A stretch of DNA of 64,000 bases from Ricordea florida. Lineage: Eukaryota; Cnidaria; Anthozoa; Corallimorpharia; Ricordeidae. Both the position numbers and the translations under genes were made by a program. This document shows, in pieces, positions 44,001-59,000 of the stretch (positions are counted from its first letter, which is position 1; every line of letters begins with the position of its first letter). Below the pieces are notes generated by a model. It was not told the DNA's origin. It worked only from the letters and a program-made list of their open reading frames with translations, and searched no databases. The stretch spans positions 17,941,259 through 18,005,258 of the forward strand of contig OX453275.1 of NCBI GenBank assembly GCA_949710005.1, in the 5' to 3' direction.

Positions 44001-47000
44001 AATTTCTCAAAATCAGCCCGTACGGTCGCGTAAGCGTTAGTGTACAAAAGCTAGTCTACTTGAAAGGGCCATTTCTCCTGTTGTGCTGAACCGATTTGAG
44101 TGATCCATAGATCAAAATTTAGCTAAGAAGATGTAGATTGTGTGATATAATTTTCAGAGGGGTTTACTTAGCCGTTTTTGAGAACGAGCTATTCTAAAAC
44201 AGTTTAATTTCTCAAAATCAGCCCGTACGGTCGCGTAAGCGTTAGTGTACAAAAGCTAGTCTACTTGGAAGGGCCATTTCTCGGGTTGTACTGAACCGAT
44301 TTGAGTGATCCATAGATCAAAATTTAGCTAAGAAGATGTAGATTGTGTGATATAATTTTCAGAGGGGTTTACTTAGCCGTTTTTGAGAACGAGCTATTCT
44401 AAAACAGTTTAATTTCTCAAAATCAGCCCGTACGGTCGCGTAAGCGTTAGTGTACAAAAGCTAGTCTACTTGAAAGGGCCATTTCTCGGGTTGTACTGAA
44501 CCGATTTGAGTGATCCATAGATCAAAATTTAGCTAAGAAGATGTAGATTGTGTGATATAATTTTCAGAGGGGTTTACTTAGCCGTTTTTGAGAACGAGCT
44601 ATTCTAAAACAGTTTAATTTCTCAAAATCAGCCCGTACGGTCGCGTAAGCGTTAGTGTACAAAAGCTAGTCTACTTGAAAGGGCCATTTCTCGGGTTGTA
44701 CTGAACCGATTTGAGTGATCCATAGATCAAAATTTAGCTAGGAAGATGTAGATTGTGTGATATAATTTTCAGAGGGGTTTACTTAGCCGTTTTTGAGAAC
44801 GAGCTATTCTAAAACAGTTTAATTTCTCAAAATCAGCCCGTACGGTCGCGTAAGCGTTAGTGTACAAAAGCTAGTCTACTTGAAAGGGCCATTTCTCCAG
44901 TTGTGCTGAACCGATTTGAGTGATCCATAGATCATAATTTAGCTAAGAAGATGTAGGTTGTGTGATATAATTTTCAGAGGGGTTTACTTAGCCGTTTTTG
45001 AGAACGAGCTATTCTAAAACAGTTTAATTTCTCAAAATCAGCCCGTACGGTCGCGTAAGCGTTAGTGTACAAAAGCTAGTCTACTTGAAAGGGCCATTTC
45101 TCGGGTTGTACTGAACCGATTTGAGTGATCCATAGATCAAAATTTAGCTAAGAAGATGTAGATTGTGTGATGTAATTTTCAGAGGGGTTTACTTAGCCGT
45201 TTTTGAGAACGAGCTATTCTAAAACAGTTTAATTTCTCAAAATCAGCCCGTACGGTCGCGTAAGCCTTAGTGTACAAAAGCTAGTCTACTTGAAAGGGCC
45301 ATTTCTCGGGTTGTACTGAACCGATTTGAGTGATCCATAGATCAAAATTTAGCTAAGAAGATGTAGATTGTGTGATATAATTTTCAGAGGGGCTTACTTA
45401 GCCGTTTTTGAGAACGAGCTATTCTAATACAGTTTAATTTCTCAAAATCAGCCCGTACGGTCGCGTAAGCGTTAGTGTACAAAAGCTAGTCTACTTGAAA
45501 GGGCCATTTCTCGGGTTGTACTGAACCGATTTGAGTGATCCATAGATCAAAATTTAGCTAAGAAGATGTAGATTGTGTGATATAATTTTCAGAGGGGTTT
45601 ACTTAGCCGTTTTTGAGAACGAGCTATTCTAAAACAGTTTAATTTCTCAAAATCAGCCCGTACGGTCGCGTAAGCGTTAGTGTACAAAAGCTAGTCTACT
45701 TGAAAGGGCCATTTCTCGGGTTGTACTGAACCGATTTGAGTGATCCATAGATCAAAATTTAGCTAAGAAGATGTAGATTGTGTGATGTAATTTTCAGAGG
45801 GGTTTACTTAGCCGTTTTTGAGAACGAGCTATTCTAAAACAGTTTAATTTCTCAAAATCAGCCCGTACGGTCGCGTAAGCGTTAGTGTACAAAAGCTAGT
45901 CTACTTGAAAGGGCCATTTCTCGGGTTGTACTGAACCGATTTGAGTGATCCATAGATCAAAATTTAGCTAAGAAGATGTAGATTGTGTGATATAATTTTC
46001 AGAGGGGTTTACTTAGCCGTTTTTGAGAACGAGCTATTCTAAAACAGTTTAATTTCTCAAAATCAGCCCGTACGGTCGCGTAAGCGTTAGTGTACAAAAG
46101 CTAGTCTACTTGAAAGGGCCATTTCTCGGGTTGTACTGAACCGATTTGAGTGATCCATAGATCAAAATTTAGCTAAGAAGATGTAGATTTTGTGATGTAA
46201 TTTTCAGAGGGGTTTACGTAGCCGTTTTTGAGAACGAGCTATTCTAAAACAGTTTAATTTCTCAAAATCAGCTCGTACGGTCGCGTAAGCGTTAGTGTAC
46301 AAAAGCTAGTCTACTTGAAAGGGCCATTTCTCGGGTTGTACTGAACCGATTTGAGTGATCCATAGATCAAAATTTAGCTAAGAAGTTGTAGATTGTGTGA
46401 TATAACTTTCAGAGGGGTTTTCTTAGCCGTTTTTGAGAACGAGCTATTCTAAAACAGTTTAATTTCTCAAAATCAGACCGTACGGTCGCGTAAGCGTTAG
46501 TGTACAAAGGCTAGTCTACTTGAAAGGGCCATTTTTCGGGTTGTACTGAACCGATTTGAGTGATCCATAGATCAAAATTTAGCTAAGAAGATGTAGATTG
46601 TGTGATATAATTTTAAGAGGAGTTTACTCAGCCGTTTTTGAGAACGAGCTATTCTAAAACAGTTTAATTTCTCAAAATCAGCCCGTACGGTCGCGTAAGC
46701 GTTAGTGTACAAAAGCTAGTCTACTTGAAAGGGCCATTTCTCGGGTTCTACTGAACCGATTTGAGTGATCCATAGATCAAAATTTAGCTAAGAAGATGTA
46801 GATTGTGTGATATAATTTTCAGATCAAAATTTAGAAGATGTAGATTGTGTGATATAATTTTCAGAGGGGTTTACTTAGCCGTTTTTGAGAACGAGCTATT
46901 GTAAAACAGTTTAATTTCTCAAAATCAGCCCGTACGGTCGCGTAAGCGTTAGTGTAAAAAAGCTAGTCTACTTGAAAGGGCCATTTCTCGGGTTGTACTG

Positions 47001-50000
47001 AACCGATTTGAGTGAACCATAGATCAAAATTTAGCTAGGAAGATGTAGATTGTGTGATATAATTTTCAGAGGGGTTTACTTAGCCGTTTTTGAGAACGAG
47101 CTATTCTAAAAAAGTTTAATTGCTCATAATAAGCCCGTACGGGCGCGTAAGCGTTAGTGTACAAAAGCTAGTCTACTTGAAAGGGCCATTTCCCGGGTTG
47201 TACTGAACCGATTTGAGTGATCCATAGATCAAAATTTAGCTAAGAAGATGTAGATTGTGTGATATAATTTTCAGAGGGGTTTACTTAGCCGTTTTTGAGA
47301 ACGAGCTATTCTAAAACAGTTTAATTTCTCAAAATCAGCCCGTACGGTCGCGTAAGCGTTAGTGTACAAAAGCTAGTCTACTTGAAAGGGCCATTTCTCG
47401 GGTTGTACTGAACCGATTTGAGTGATCCATAGATCAAAATTTAGCTAAGAAGATGTAGATTGTGTGATATAATTTTCAGAGGGGTTTACTTAGCCGTTTT
47501 TGAGAACGAGCTATTCTAAAACAGTTTAATTTCTCAAAATCAGCCCGTACGGTCGCGTAAGCGTTAGTGTACAAAAGCTAGTCTACTTGAAAGGGCCATT
47601 TCTCGGGTTGTACTGAACCGATTTGAGTGATCCATAGATCAAAATTTAGCTAAGAAGATGTAGATTTTGTGATGTAATTTTCAGAGGGGTTTACTTAGCC
47701 GTTTTTGAGAACGAGCTATTCTAAAACAGTTTAATTTCTCAAAATCAGCTCGTACGGTCGCGTAAGCGTTAGTGTACAAAAGCTAGTCTACTTGAAAGGG
47801 CCATTTCTCGGGTTGTACTGAACCGATTTGAGTGATCCATAGATCAAAATTTAGCTAAGAAGTTGTAGATTGTGTGATATAACTTTCAGAGGGGTTTTCT
47901 TAGCCGTTTTTGAGAACGAGCTATTCTAAAACAGTTTAATTTCTCAAAATCAGACCGTACGGTCGCGTAAGCGTTAGTGTACAAAGGCTAGTCTACTTGA
48001 AAGGGCCATTTCTCGGGTTGTACTGAACCGATTTGAGTGATCCATAGATCAAAATTTAGCTAAGAAGATGTAGATTGTGTGATATAATTTTAAGAGGAGT
48101 TTACTCAGCCGTTTTTGAGAACGAGCTATTCTAAAACAGTTTAATTTCTCAAAATCAGCCCGTACGGTCGCGTAAGCGTTAGTGTACAAAAGCTAGTCTA
48201 CTTGAAAGGGCCATTTCTCGGGTTCTACTGAACCGATTTGAGTGATCCATAGATCAAAATTTAGCTAAGAAGATGTAGATTGTGTGATATAATTTTCAGA
48301 TCAAAATTTAGAAGATGTAGATTGTGTGATATAATTTTCAGAGGGGTTTACTTAGCCGTTTTTGAGAACGAGCTATTGTAAAACAGTTTAATTTCTCAAA
48401 ATCAGCCCGTACGGTCGCGTAAGCGTTAGTGTAAAAAAGCTAGTCTACTTGAAAGGGCCATTTCTCGGGTTGTACTGAACCGATTTGAGTGAACCATAGA
48501 TCAAAATTTAGCTAGGAAGATGTAGATTGTGTGATATAATTTTCAGAGGGGTTTACTTAGCCGTTTTTGAGAACGAGCTATTCTAAAAAAGTTTAATTGC
48601 TCATAATAAGCCCGTACGGGCGCGTAAGCGTTAGTGTACAAAAGCTAGTCTACTTGAAAGGGCCATTTCCCGGGTTGTACTGAACCGATTTGAGTGATCC
48701 ATAGATCAAAATTTAGCTAGGAAGATGTAGATTGTGTGATGTAATTTTCAGAGGGGTTTACTTAGCCGTTTTTGAGAACGAGCTATTCTAAAACAGTTTA
48801 ATTTCTCAAAATCAGCCCGTACGGTCGCGTAAGCGTTAGTGTACAAAAGCTAGTCTACTTGAAAGGGCCATTTCTCGGGTTGTACTGAACCGATTTGAGT
48901 GATCCATAGATCAAAATTTAGCTAAGAAGATGTAGATTGTGTGATGTAATTTTCAGAGGGGTTTACTTAGCCGTTTTTGAGAACGAGCTATTCTAAAACA
49001 GTTTAATTTCTCAAAATCAGCCCGTACGGTCGCGTAAGCGTTAGTGTACAAAAGCTAGTCTACTTGAAAGGGCCATTTCTCGGGTTGTACTGAACCGATT
49101 TGATTGATCCATAGATCAAAATTTAGCTAAGAAGTTGTAGATTGTGTGATATAACTTTCAGAGGGGTTTTCTTAGCCGTTTTTGAGAACGAGCTATTCTA
49201 AAACAGTTTAATTTCTCAAAATCAGCCCGTACGGTCGCGTAAGCGTTAGTGTACAAAAGCTAGTCTACTTGAAAGGGCCATTTCTCGGGTTGTACTGAAC
49301 CGATTTGAGTGATCCATAGATCAAAATTTAGCTAAGAAGATGTAGATTGTGTGATATAATTTTCAGAGGAGTTTACTTAGCCGTTTTTGAGAACGAGCTA
49401 TTCTAAAACAGTTTAATTTCTCAAAATCAGCCCGTACGGTCGCGTAAGCGTTAGTGTACAAAAGCTAGTCTACTTGAAAGGGCCATTTCTCGGGTTGTAC
49501 TGAACCGATTTGATTGATCCATAGATCAAAATTTTGCTAAGAAGATGTAGATTGTGTGATATAATTTTAAGAGGAGTTTACTCAGCCGTTTTTGAGAACG
49601 AGCTATTCTAAAACAGTTTAATTTCTCAAAATCAGCCCGTACGGTCGCGTAAGCGTTAGTGTACAAAAGCTAGTCTACTTGAAAGGGCCATTTCTCGGGT
49701 TCTACTGAACCGATTTGAGTGATCCATAGATCAAAATTTAGCTAAGAAGATGTAGATTGTGTGATATAATTTTCAGATCAAAATTTAGAAGATGTAGATT
49801 GTGTGATATAATTTTCAGAGGGGTTTACTTAGCCGTTTTTGAGAACGAGCTATTGTAAAACAGTTTAATTTCTCAAAATCAGCCCGTACGGTCGCGTAAG
49901 CGTTAGTGTAAAAAAGCTAGTCTACTTGAAAGGGCCATTTCTCGGGTTGTACTGAACCGATTTGAGTGAACCATAGATCAAAATTTAGCTAGGAAGATGT

Positions 50001-53000
50001 AGATTGTGTGATATAATTTTCAGAGGGGTTTACTTAGCCGTTTTTGAGAACGAGCTATTCTAATAAAGTTTAATTGCTCATAATAAGCCCGTACGGGCGC
50101 GTAAGCGTTAGTGTACAAAAGCTAGTCTACTTGAAAGGGCCATTTCCCGGGTTGTACTGAACCGATTTGAGTGATCCATAGATCAAAATTTAGCTAGGAA
50201 GATGTAGATTGTGTGATGTAATTTTCAGAGGGGTTTACTTAGCCGTTTTTGAGAACGAGCTATTCTAAAACAGTTTAATTTCTCAAAATCAGCCCGTACG
50301 GTCGCGTAAGCGTTAGTGTACAAAAGCTAGTCTACTTGAAAGGGCCATTTCTCGGGTTGTACTGAACCGATTTGAGTGATCCATAGATCAAAATTTAGCT
50401 AAGAAGATGTAGATTGTGTGATGTAATTTTCAGAGGGGTTTACTTAGCCGTTTTTGAGAACGAGCTATTCTAAAACAGTTTAATTTCTCAAAATCAGCCC
50501 GTACGGTCGCGTAAGCCTTAGTGTACAAAAGCTAGTCTACTTGAAAGGGCCATTTCTCGGGTTGTACTGAACCGATTTGAGTGATCCATAGATCAAAATT
50601 TAGCTAAGAAGTTGTAGATTGTGTGATATAACTTTCAGAGGGGTTTTCTTAGCCGTTTTTGAGAACGAGCTATTCTAAAACAGTTTAATTTCTCAAAATC
50701 AGCCCGTACGGTCGCGTAAGCGTTAGTGTACAAAAGCTAGTCTACTTGAAAGGGCCATTTCTCGGGTTGTACTGAACCGATTTGAGTGATCCATAGATCA
50801 AAATTTAGCTAAGAAGATGTAGATTGTGTGATGTAATTTTCAGAGGGGTTTACTTAGCCGTTTTTGAGAACGAGCTATTCTAAAACAGTTTAATTTCTCA
50901 AAATCAGCCCGTACGGTCGCGTAAGCGTTAGTGTACAAAAGCTAGTCTACTTGAAAGGGCCATTTCTCGGGTTGTACTGAACCGATTTGATTGATCCATA
51001 GATCAAAATTTAGCTAAGAAGTTGTAGATTGTGTGATATAACTTTCAGAGGGGTTTTCTTAGCCGTTTTTGAGAACGAGCTATTCTAAAACAGTTTAATT
51101 TCTCAAAATCAGCCCGTACGGTCGCGTAAGCGTTAGTGTACAAAAGCTAGTCTACTTGAAAGGGCCATTTCTCGGGTTGTACTGAACCGATTTGAGTGAT
51201 CCATAGATCAAAATTTAGCTAAGAAGATGTAGATTGTGTGATATAATTTTCAGAGGAGTTTACTTAGCCGTTTTTGAGAACGAGCTATTCTAAAACAGTT
51301 TAATTTCTCAAAATCAGCCCGTACGGTCGCGTAAGCGTTAGTGTACAAAAGCTAGTCTACTTGAAAGGGCCATTTCTCGGGTTGTACTGAACCGATTTGA
51401 TTGATCCATAGATCAAAATTTTGCTAAGAAGATGTAGATTGTGTGATATAATTTTAAGAGGAGTTTACTCAGCCGTTTTTGAGAACGAGCTATTCTAAAA
51501 CAGTTTAATTTCTCAAAATCAGCCCGTACGGTCGCGTAAGCGTTAGTGTACAAAAGCTAGTCTACTTGAAAGGGCCATTTCTCGGGTTGTACTGAACCGA
51601 TTTGAGTGATCCATAGATCAAAATTTAGCTAAGAAGATGTAGATTGTGTGATATAATTTTCAGATCAAAATTTAGAAGATGTAGATTGTGTGATATAATT
51701 TTCAGAGGGGTTTACTTAGCCGTTTTTGAGAACGAGCTATTGTAAAACAGTTAAATTTCTCAAAATCAGCCCGTACGGTCGCGTAAGCGTTAGTGTAAAA
51801 AAGCTAGTCTACTTGAAAGGGCCATTTCTCGGGTTGTACTGAACCGATTTGAGTGATCCATAGATCAAAATTTAGCTAGGAAGATGTAGATTGTGTGATA
51901 TAATTTTCAGAGGGGTTTACTTAGCCGTTTTTGAGAACGAGCTATTCTAAAAAAGATTAATTGCTCATAATAAGCCCGTACGGGCGCGTAAGCGTTAGTG
52001 TACAAAAGCTAGTCTACTTGAAAGGGCCATTTCCCGGGTTGTACTGAACCGATTTGAGTGATCCATAGATCAAAATTTAGCTAGGAAGATGTAGATTGTG
52101 TGATGTAATTTTCAGAGGGGTTTACTTAGCCGTTTTTGAGAACGAGCTATTCTAAAACAGTTTAATTTCTCAAAATCAGCCCGTACGGTCGCGTAAGCGT
52201 TAGTGTACAAAAGCTAGTCTACTTGAAAGGGCCATTTCTCCAGTTGTGCTGAACCGATTTGAGTGATCCATAGATCAAAATTTAGCTAAGAAGATGTAGA
52301 TTGTGTGATATAATTTTCAGAGGGGTTTACTTAGCCGTTTTTGAGAACGAGCTATTCTAAAACAGTTTAATTTCTCAAAATCAGCCCGTACGGTCGCGTA
52401 AGCGTTAGTGTACAAAAGCTAGTCTACTTGAAAGGGCCATTTCTCGGGTTGTACTGAACCGATTTGAGTGATCCATAGATCAAAATTTAGCTAAGAAGAT
52501 GTAGATTGTGTGATATAATTTTCAGAGGGGTTTACTTAGCCGTTTTTGAGAACGAGCTATTCTAATACAGTTTAATTTCTCAAAATCAGCCCGTACGGTC
52601 GCGTAAGCGTTAGTGTACAAAAGCTAGTCTACTTGAAAGGGCCATTTCTCGGGTTGTACTGAACCGATTTGAGTGATCCATAGATCAAAATTTAGCTAAG
52701 AAGATGTAGATTGTGTGATATAATTTTCAGAGGGGTTTACTTAGCCGTTTTTGAGAACGAGCTATTCTTAAACATTTTAATTTCTCAAAATCAGCCCGTA
52801 CGGTCGCGTAAGCGTTAGTGTACAAAAGCTAGTCTACTTGAAAGGGCCATTTCTCGGGTTGTACTGAACCGATTTGAGTGATCCATAGATCAAAATTTAG
52901 CTAAGAAGATGTAGATTGTGTGATATAATTTTCAGAGGGGTTTACTTAGCCGTTTTTGAGAACGAGCTATTCTAAAACAGTTTAATTTCTCAAAATCAGC

Positions 53001-56000
53001 CCGTACGGTCGCGTAAGCGTTAGTGTACAAAAGCTAGTCTACTTGAAAGGGCCATTTCTCGGGTTGTACTGAACCGATTTGAGTGATCCATAGATCAAAA
53101 TTTAGCTAAGAAGATGTAGATTGTGTGATATAATTTTCAGATCAAAATTTAGAAGATGTAGATTGTGTGATATAATCTTCAGAGGGGTTTACTTAGCCGT
53201 TTTTGAGAACGAGCTATTCTAAAACAGTTTAATTTCTCAAAATCAGCCCGTACGGTCGCGTAAGCGTTTGTGTACAAAAGCTAGTCTACTTGAAAGGGCC
53301 ATTTCTCGGGTTGTACTGCACCGATTTGAGTGATCCATAGATCAAAATTTAGCTAACAAGATGTAAATTGTGTGATATAATTTTCAGAGGGGTTTACTTA
53401 GCCGTTTTTGAGAACGAGCTATTCTAAAACAGTTTAATTTCTCAAAATCAGCCCGTACGCTCGCGTAATCGTTAGTGTACAAAAGCTAGTCTACTTGAAA
53501 GGGCCATTTCTCGGGTTGTACTGAACCGATTTGAGTGATCCATAGATCAAAATTTAGCTAAGAAGATGTAGATTGTGTGATATAATTTTCAGAGGGGTTT
53601 ACTTAGCCGTTTTTGAGAACGAGCTATTCTAAAACAGTTTAATTTCTCAAAATCAGCCCGTACGGTCGCGTAAGCGTTAGTGTACAAAAGCTAGTCTACT
53701 TGAAAGGGCCATTTCTCGGGTTGTACTGAACCGATTTGAGTGATCCATAAATCAAAATTTAGCTAAGAAGATTTAGATTGTGTGATATAATTTTCAGAGG
53801 GGTTTACTTAGCCGTTTTTGAGAACGAGCTATTCTAAAACAGTTTAATTTCTCAAAATCAGCCCGTACGGTCGCGTAAGCGTTAGTGTACAAAAGCTAGT
53901 CTACTTGAAAGGGCCATTTCTCGGGTTGTACTGAACCGATTTGAGTGATCCATAGATCAAAATTTAGCTAAGAAGATGTAGATTGTGTGATATAATTTTC
54001 AGAGGGGTTTACTTAGCCGTTTTTGAGAACGAGCTATTCTAAAACAGTTTAATTTCTCAAAATCAGCCCGTACGGTCGCGTAAGCGTTAGTGTACAAAAG
54101 CTAGTCTACTTGAAAGGGCCATTTCTCGGGTTGTACTAAACCGATTTGAGTGATCCATAGATCAAAATTTAGCTAGGAAGATGTAGATTGTGTGATATAA
54201 TTTTCAGAGGGGTTTACTTAGCCGTTTTTGAGAACGAGCTATTCTAAAACAGTTTAATTTCTCAAAATCAGCCCGTACGGTCGCGTAAGCGTTAGTGTAC
54301 AAAAGCCAGTCTACTTGAAAGGGCCATTTCTCCTGTTGTACTGAACCGATTTGAGTGATCCATAGATCAAAATTTAGCTAGGAAGATGTAGATTGTGTGA
54401 TATAATTTTCAGAGGGGTTTACTTAGCCGTTTTTGAGAACGAGCTATTCTAAAACAGTTTAATTTCTCAAAATCAGCCCGTACGGTCGCGTAAGCGTTAG
54501 TGTACAAAAGCCAGTCTACTTGAAAGGGCCATTTCTCCTGTTGTGCTGAACCGATTTGAGTGATCCATAGATCAAAATTTAGCTAACAAGATGTAGATTG
54601 TGTGATATAATTTTCAGAGGGGTTTACTTAGCCGTTTTTGAGAACGAGCTATTCTAAGACAGTTTAATTTCTCAAAATCGGCCCGTACGGTCGCGTAAGC
54701 GTTAGTGTACAAAAGCTAGTCTACTTGAAAGGGCCATTTCTCGGGTTGTACTGAACCGATTTGAGTGATCCATAGATCAAAATTTAGCTAAGAAGATGTA
54801 GATTGTGTGATATAATTTTCAGAGGGGTTTACTTAGCCGTTTTTGAGAACGAGCTATTCTAATACAGTTTAATTTCTCAAAATCAGCCCGTACGGTCGCG
54901 TAAGCGTTAGTGTACAAAAGCTAGTCTACTTGAAAGGGCCATTTCTCGGGTTGTACTGAACCGATTTGAGTGATCCATAGATCAAAATTTAGCTAAGAAG
55001 ATGTAGATTGTGTGATATAATTTTCAGAGGGGTTTACTTAGCCGTTTTTGAGAACGAGCTATTCTTAAACATTTTAATTTCTCAAAATCAGCCCGTACGG
55101 TCGCGTAAGCGTTAGTGTACAAAAGCTAGTCTACTTGAAAGGGCCATTTCTCCTGTTGTGCTGAACCGATTTGAGTGATCCATAGATCAAAATTTAGCTA
55201 ACAAGATGTAGATTGTGTGATATAATTTTCAGAGGGGTTTACTTAGCCGTTTTTGAGAACGAGCTATTCTAAAACAGTTTAATTTCTCAAAATCAGCCCG
55301 TACGGTCGCGTAAGCGTTAGTGTACAAAAGCTAGTCTACTTGAAAGGGCCATTTCTCGGGTTGTACTGAACCGATTTGAGTGATCCATAGATCAAAATTT
55401 AGCTAAGAAGATGTAGATTGTGTGATATAATTTTCAGAGGGGTTTACTTAGCCGTTTTTGAGAACGAGCTATTCTAAAACAGTTTAATTTCTCAAAATCA
55501 TACCGTACGGTCGCGTAAGCGTTAGTGTACAAAAGCTAGTCTACTTGAAAGGGCCATTTCTCGGGTTGTACTGAACCGATTTGAGTGATTCATAGATCAA
55601 AATTTAGCTAAGAAGATGTAGATTGTGTGATATAATTTTCAGAGGGGTTTACTTAGCCGTTTTTGAGAACGAGCTATTCTAAAACAGTTTAATTTCTCAA
55701 AATCAGCCCGTACGGTCGCGTAAGCGTTAGTGTACAAAAGCTAGTCTACTTGAAAGGGCCATTTCTCGGGTTGTACTGAACCGATTTGAGTGATCCATAG
55801 ATCAAAATTTAGCTAAGAAGATGTAGATTGTGTGATATAATTTTCAGATCAAAATTTAGAAGATGTAGATTGTGTGATATAATCTTCAGAGGGGTTTACT
55901 TAGCCGTTTTTGAGAACGAGCTATTCTAAAACAGTTTAATTTCTCAAAATCAGCCCGTACGGTCGCGTAAGCGTTTGTGTACAAAAGCTAGTCTACTTGA

Positions 56001-59000
56001 AAGGGCCATTTCTCGGGTTGTACTGCACCGATTTGAGTGATCCATAGATCAAAATTTAGCTAACAAGATGTAAATTGTGTGATATAATTTTCAGAGGGGT
56101 TTACTTAGCCGTTTTTGAGAACGAGCTATTCTAAAACAGTTTAATTTCTCAAAATCAGCCCGTACGCTCGCGTAATCGTTAGTGTACAAAAGCTAGTCTA
56201 CTTGAAAGGGCCATTTCTCGGGTTGTACTGAACCGATTTGAGTGATCCATAGATCAAAATTTAGCTAAGAAGATGTAGATTGTGTGATATAATTTTCAGA
56301 GGGGTTTACTTAGCCGTTTTTGAGAACGAGCTATTCTAAAACAGTTTAATTTCTCAAAATCAGCCCGTACGGTCGCGTAAGCGTTAGTGTACAAAAGCTA
56401 GTCTACTTGAAAGGGCCATTTCTCGGGTTGTACAGAACCGATCTGAGTGATCCATAGATCAAAATTTAGCTAACAAGATGTAAATTGTGTGATATAATTT
56501 TCAGAGGGGTTTACTTAGCCGTTTTTGAGAACTAGCTATTCTAAAACAGTTTAATTTCTCAAAATCAGCCCGTACGGTCGCGCAAGCGTTAGTGTACAAA
56601 AGCTAGTCTACTTGAAAGGGCCATTTCTCGGGTTGTACTGAACCGATTTGAGTGATCCATAGATCAAAATTTAGCTAAGAAGATGTAGATTGTGTGATAT
56701 AATTTTCAGAGGGGTTTACTTAGCCGTTTTTGAGAACGAGCTATTCTAAAACAGTTTAATTTCTCAAAATCAGCCCGTACGGTCGCGTAAGCGTTAGTGT
56801 ACAAAAGCTAGTCTACTTGAAAGGGCCATTTCTCGGGTTGTACTAAACCGATTTGAGTGATCCAAAGATCAAAATTTAGCTAAGAAGATGTAGATTGTGT
56901 GATATAATTTTCAGAGGGGTTTACTTAGCCGTTTTTGAGAACGAGCTATTCTAAAACAGTTTAATTTCTCAAAATCAGCCCGTACGGTCGCGTAAGCGTT
57001 AGTGTACAAAAGCTAGTCTACTTGAAAGGGCCATTTCTCGGGTTGTACTGAACCGATTTGAGTGATCCATAGATCAAAATTTAGCTAAGAAGATGTAGAT
57101 TGTGTGATATAATTTTCAGAGGGGTTTACTTAGCCGTTTTTGAGAACGAGCTATTCTAAAACAGTTTAATTTCTCAAAATCAGCCCGTACGGTCGCGTAA
57201 GCGTTAGTGTACAAAAGCTAGTCTACTTGAAAGGGCCATTTCTCGGGTTGTACAGAACCGATCTGAGTGATCCATAGATCAAAATTTAGCTAAGAAGATG
57301 TAGATTGTGTGATATAATTTTCAGAGGGGTTTACTTAGCCGTTTTTGAGAACAAGCTATTCTAAAACAGTTTAATTTCTCAAAATCAGCCCGTACGGTCG
57401 CGTAAGCGTTAGTGTACAAAAGCTAGTCTACTTGAAAGGGCCATTTCTCGGGTTGTACTGAACCGATTTGAGTGATCCATAGATCAAAATTTAGCTAAGA
57501 AGATGTAGATTGTGTGATATAATTTTCAGAGGGGTTTTTTAGCCGTTTTTGAGAACGAGCTATTCTAAAACAGTTTAATTTCTCAAAATCAGCCCGTACG
57601 GTCGCGTAAGCGTTAGTGTACAAAAGCTAGTCTACTTGAAAGGGCCATTTCTCGGGTTGTACTAAACCGATTTGAGTGATCCATAGATCAAAATTTAGCT
57701 AAGAAGATGTAGATTGTGTGATATAATTTTCAGGGGGGTTTACTTAGCCGTTTTTGAGAACGAGCTATTCTAAAACAGTTTAATTTCTCAAAATCAGCCC
57801 GTACGGTCGCGTAAGCGTTAGTGTACAAAAGCTAGTCTACTTGAAAGGGCCATTTCTCGGGTTGTACAGAACCGATCTGAGTGATCCATAGATCAAAATT
57901 TAGCTAAGAAGATGTAGATTGTGTGATATAATTTTCAGAGGGGTTTACTTAGCCGTTTTTGAGAACGAGCTATTCTAAAACAGTTTAATTTCTCAAAATC
58001 AGCCCGTACGGTCGCGTAAGCGTTAGTGTACAAAAGCTAGTCTACTTGAAAGGGCCATTTCTCGGCTTGTACTGAACCGATTTGAGTGATCCATAGATCA
58101 AAATTTAGCTAAGAAGATGTAGATTGTGTGATATAATTTTCAGAGGGGTTTACTTAGCCGTTTTTGAGAACGAGCTATTCTAAAACAGTTTAATTTCTCA
58201 AAATCAGCCCGTACGGTCGCGTAAGCGTTAGTGTACAAAAGCTAGTCTACTTGAAAGGGCCATTTCTCGGGTTGTACTGAACCGATTTGAGTGATCCATA
58301 GATCAAAATTTAGCTAAGAAGATGTAGATTGTGTGATATAATTTTCAGAGGGGTTTACTTAGCCGTTTTTGAGAACGAGCTATTCTAAAACAGTTTAATT
58401 TCTCAAAATCAGCCCGTACGGTCGCGTAAGCGTTAGTGTACAAAAGCTAGTCTACTTGAAAGGGCCATTTCTCGGGTTGTACTGAACCGATTTGAGTGAT
58501 CCATAGATCAAAATTTAGCTAAGAAGATGTAGATTGTGTGATATAATTTTCAGATCAAAATTTAGAAGATGTAGATTGTGTGATATAATCTTCAGAGGGG
58601 TTTACTTAGCCGTTTTTGAGAACGAGCTATTCTAAAACAGTTTAATTTCTCAAAATCAGCCCGTACGGTCGCGTAAGCGTTAGTGTACAAAAGCTAGTCT
58701 ACTTGAAAGGGCCATTTCTCGGGTTGTACTTAACCGATTTGAGTGATCCATAGATCAAAATTTAGCTAACAAGATGTAAATTGTGTGATATAATTTTCAG
58801 AGGGGTTTACTTAGCCATTTTTGAGAACTAGCTATTCTAAAACAGTTTAATTTCTCAAAATCAGCCCGTACGGTCGCGCAAGCGTTAGTGTACAAAAGCT
58901 AGTCTACTTGAAAGGGCGATTTCTCGGGTTGTACTGAACCGATTTGAGTGATCCATAGATCAAAATTTAGCTAAGAAGATGTAGATTGTGTGATATAATT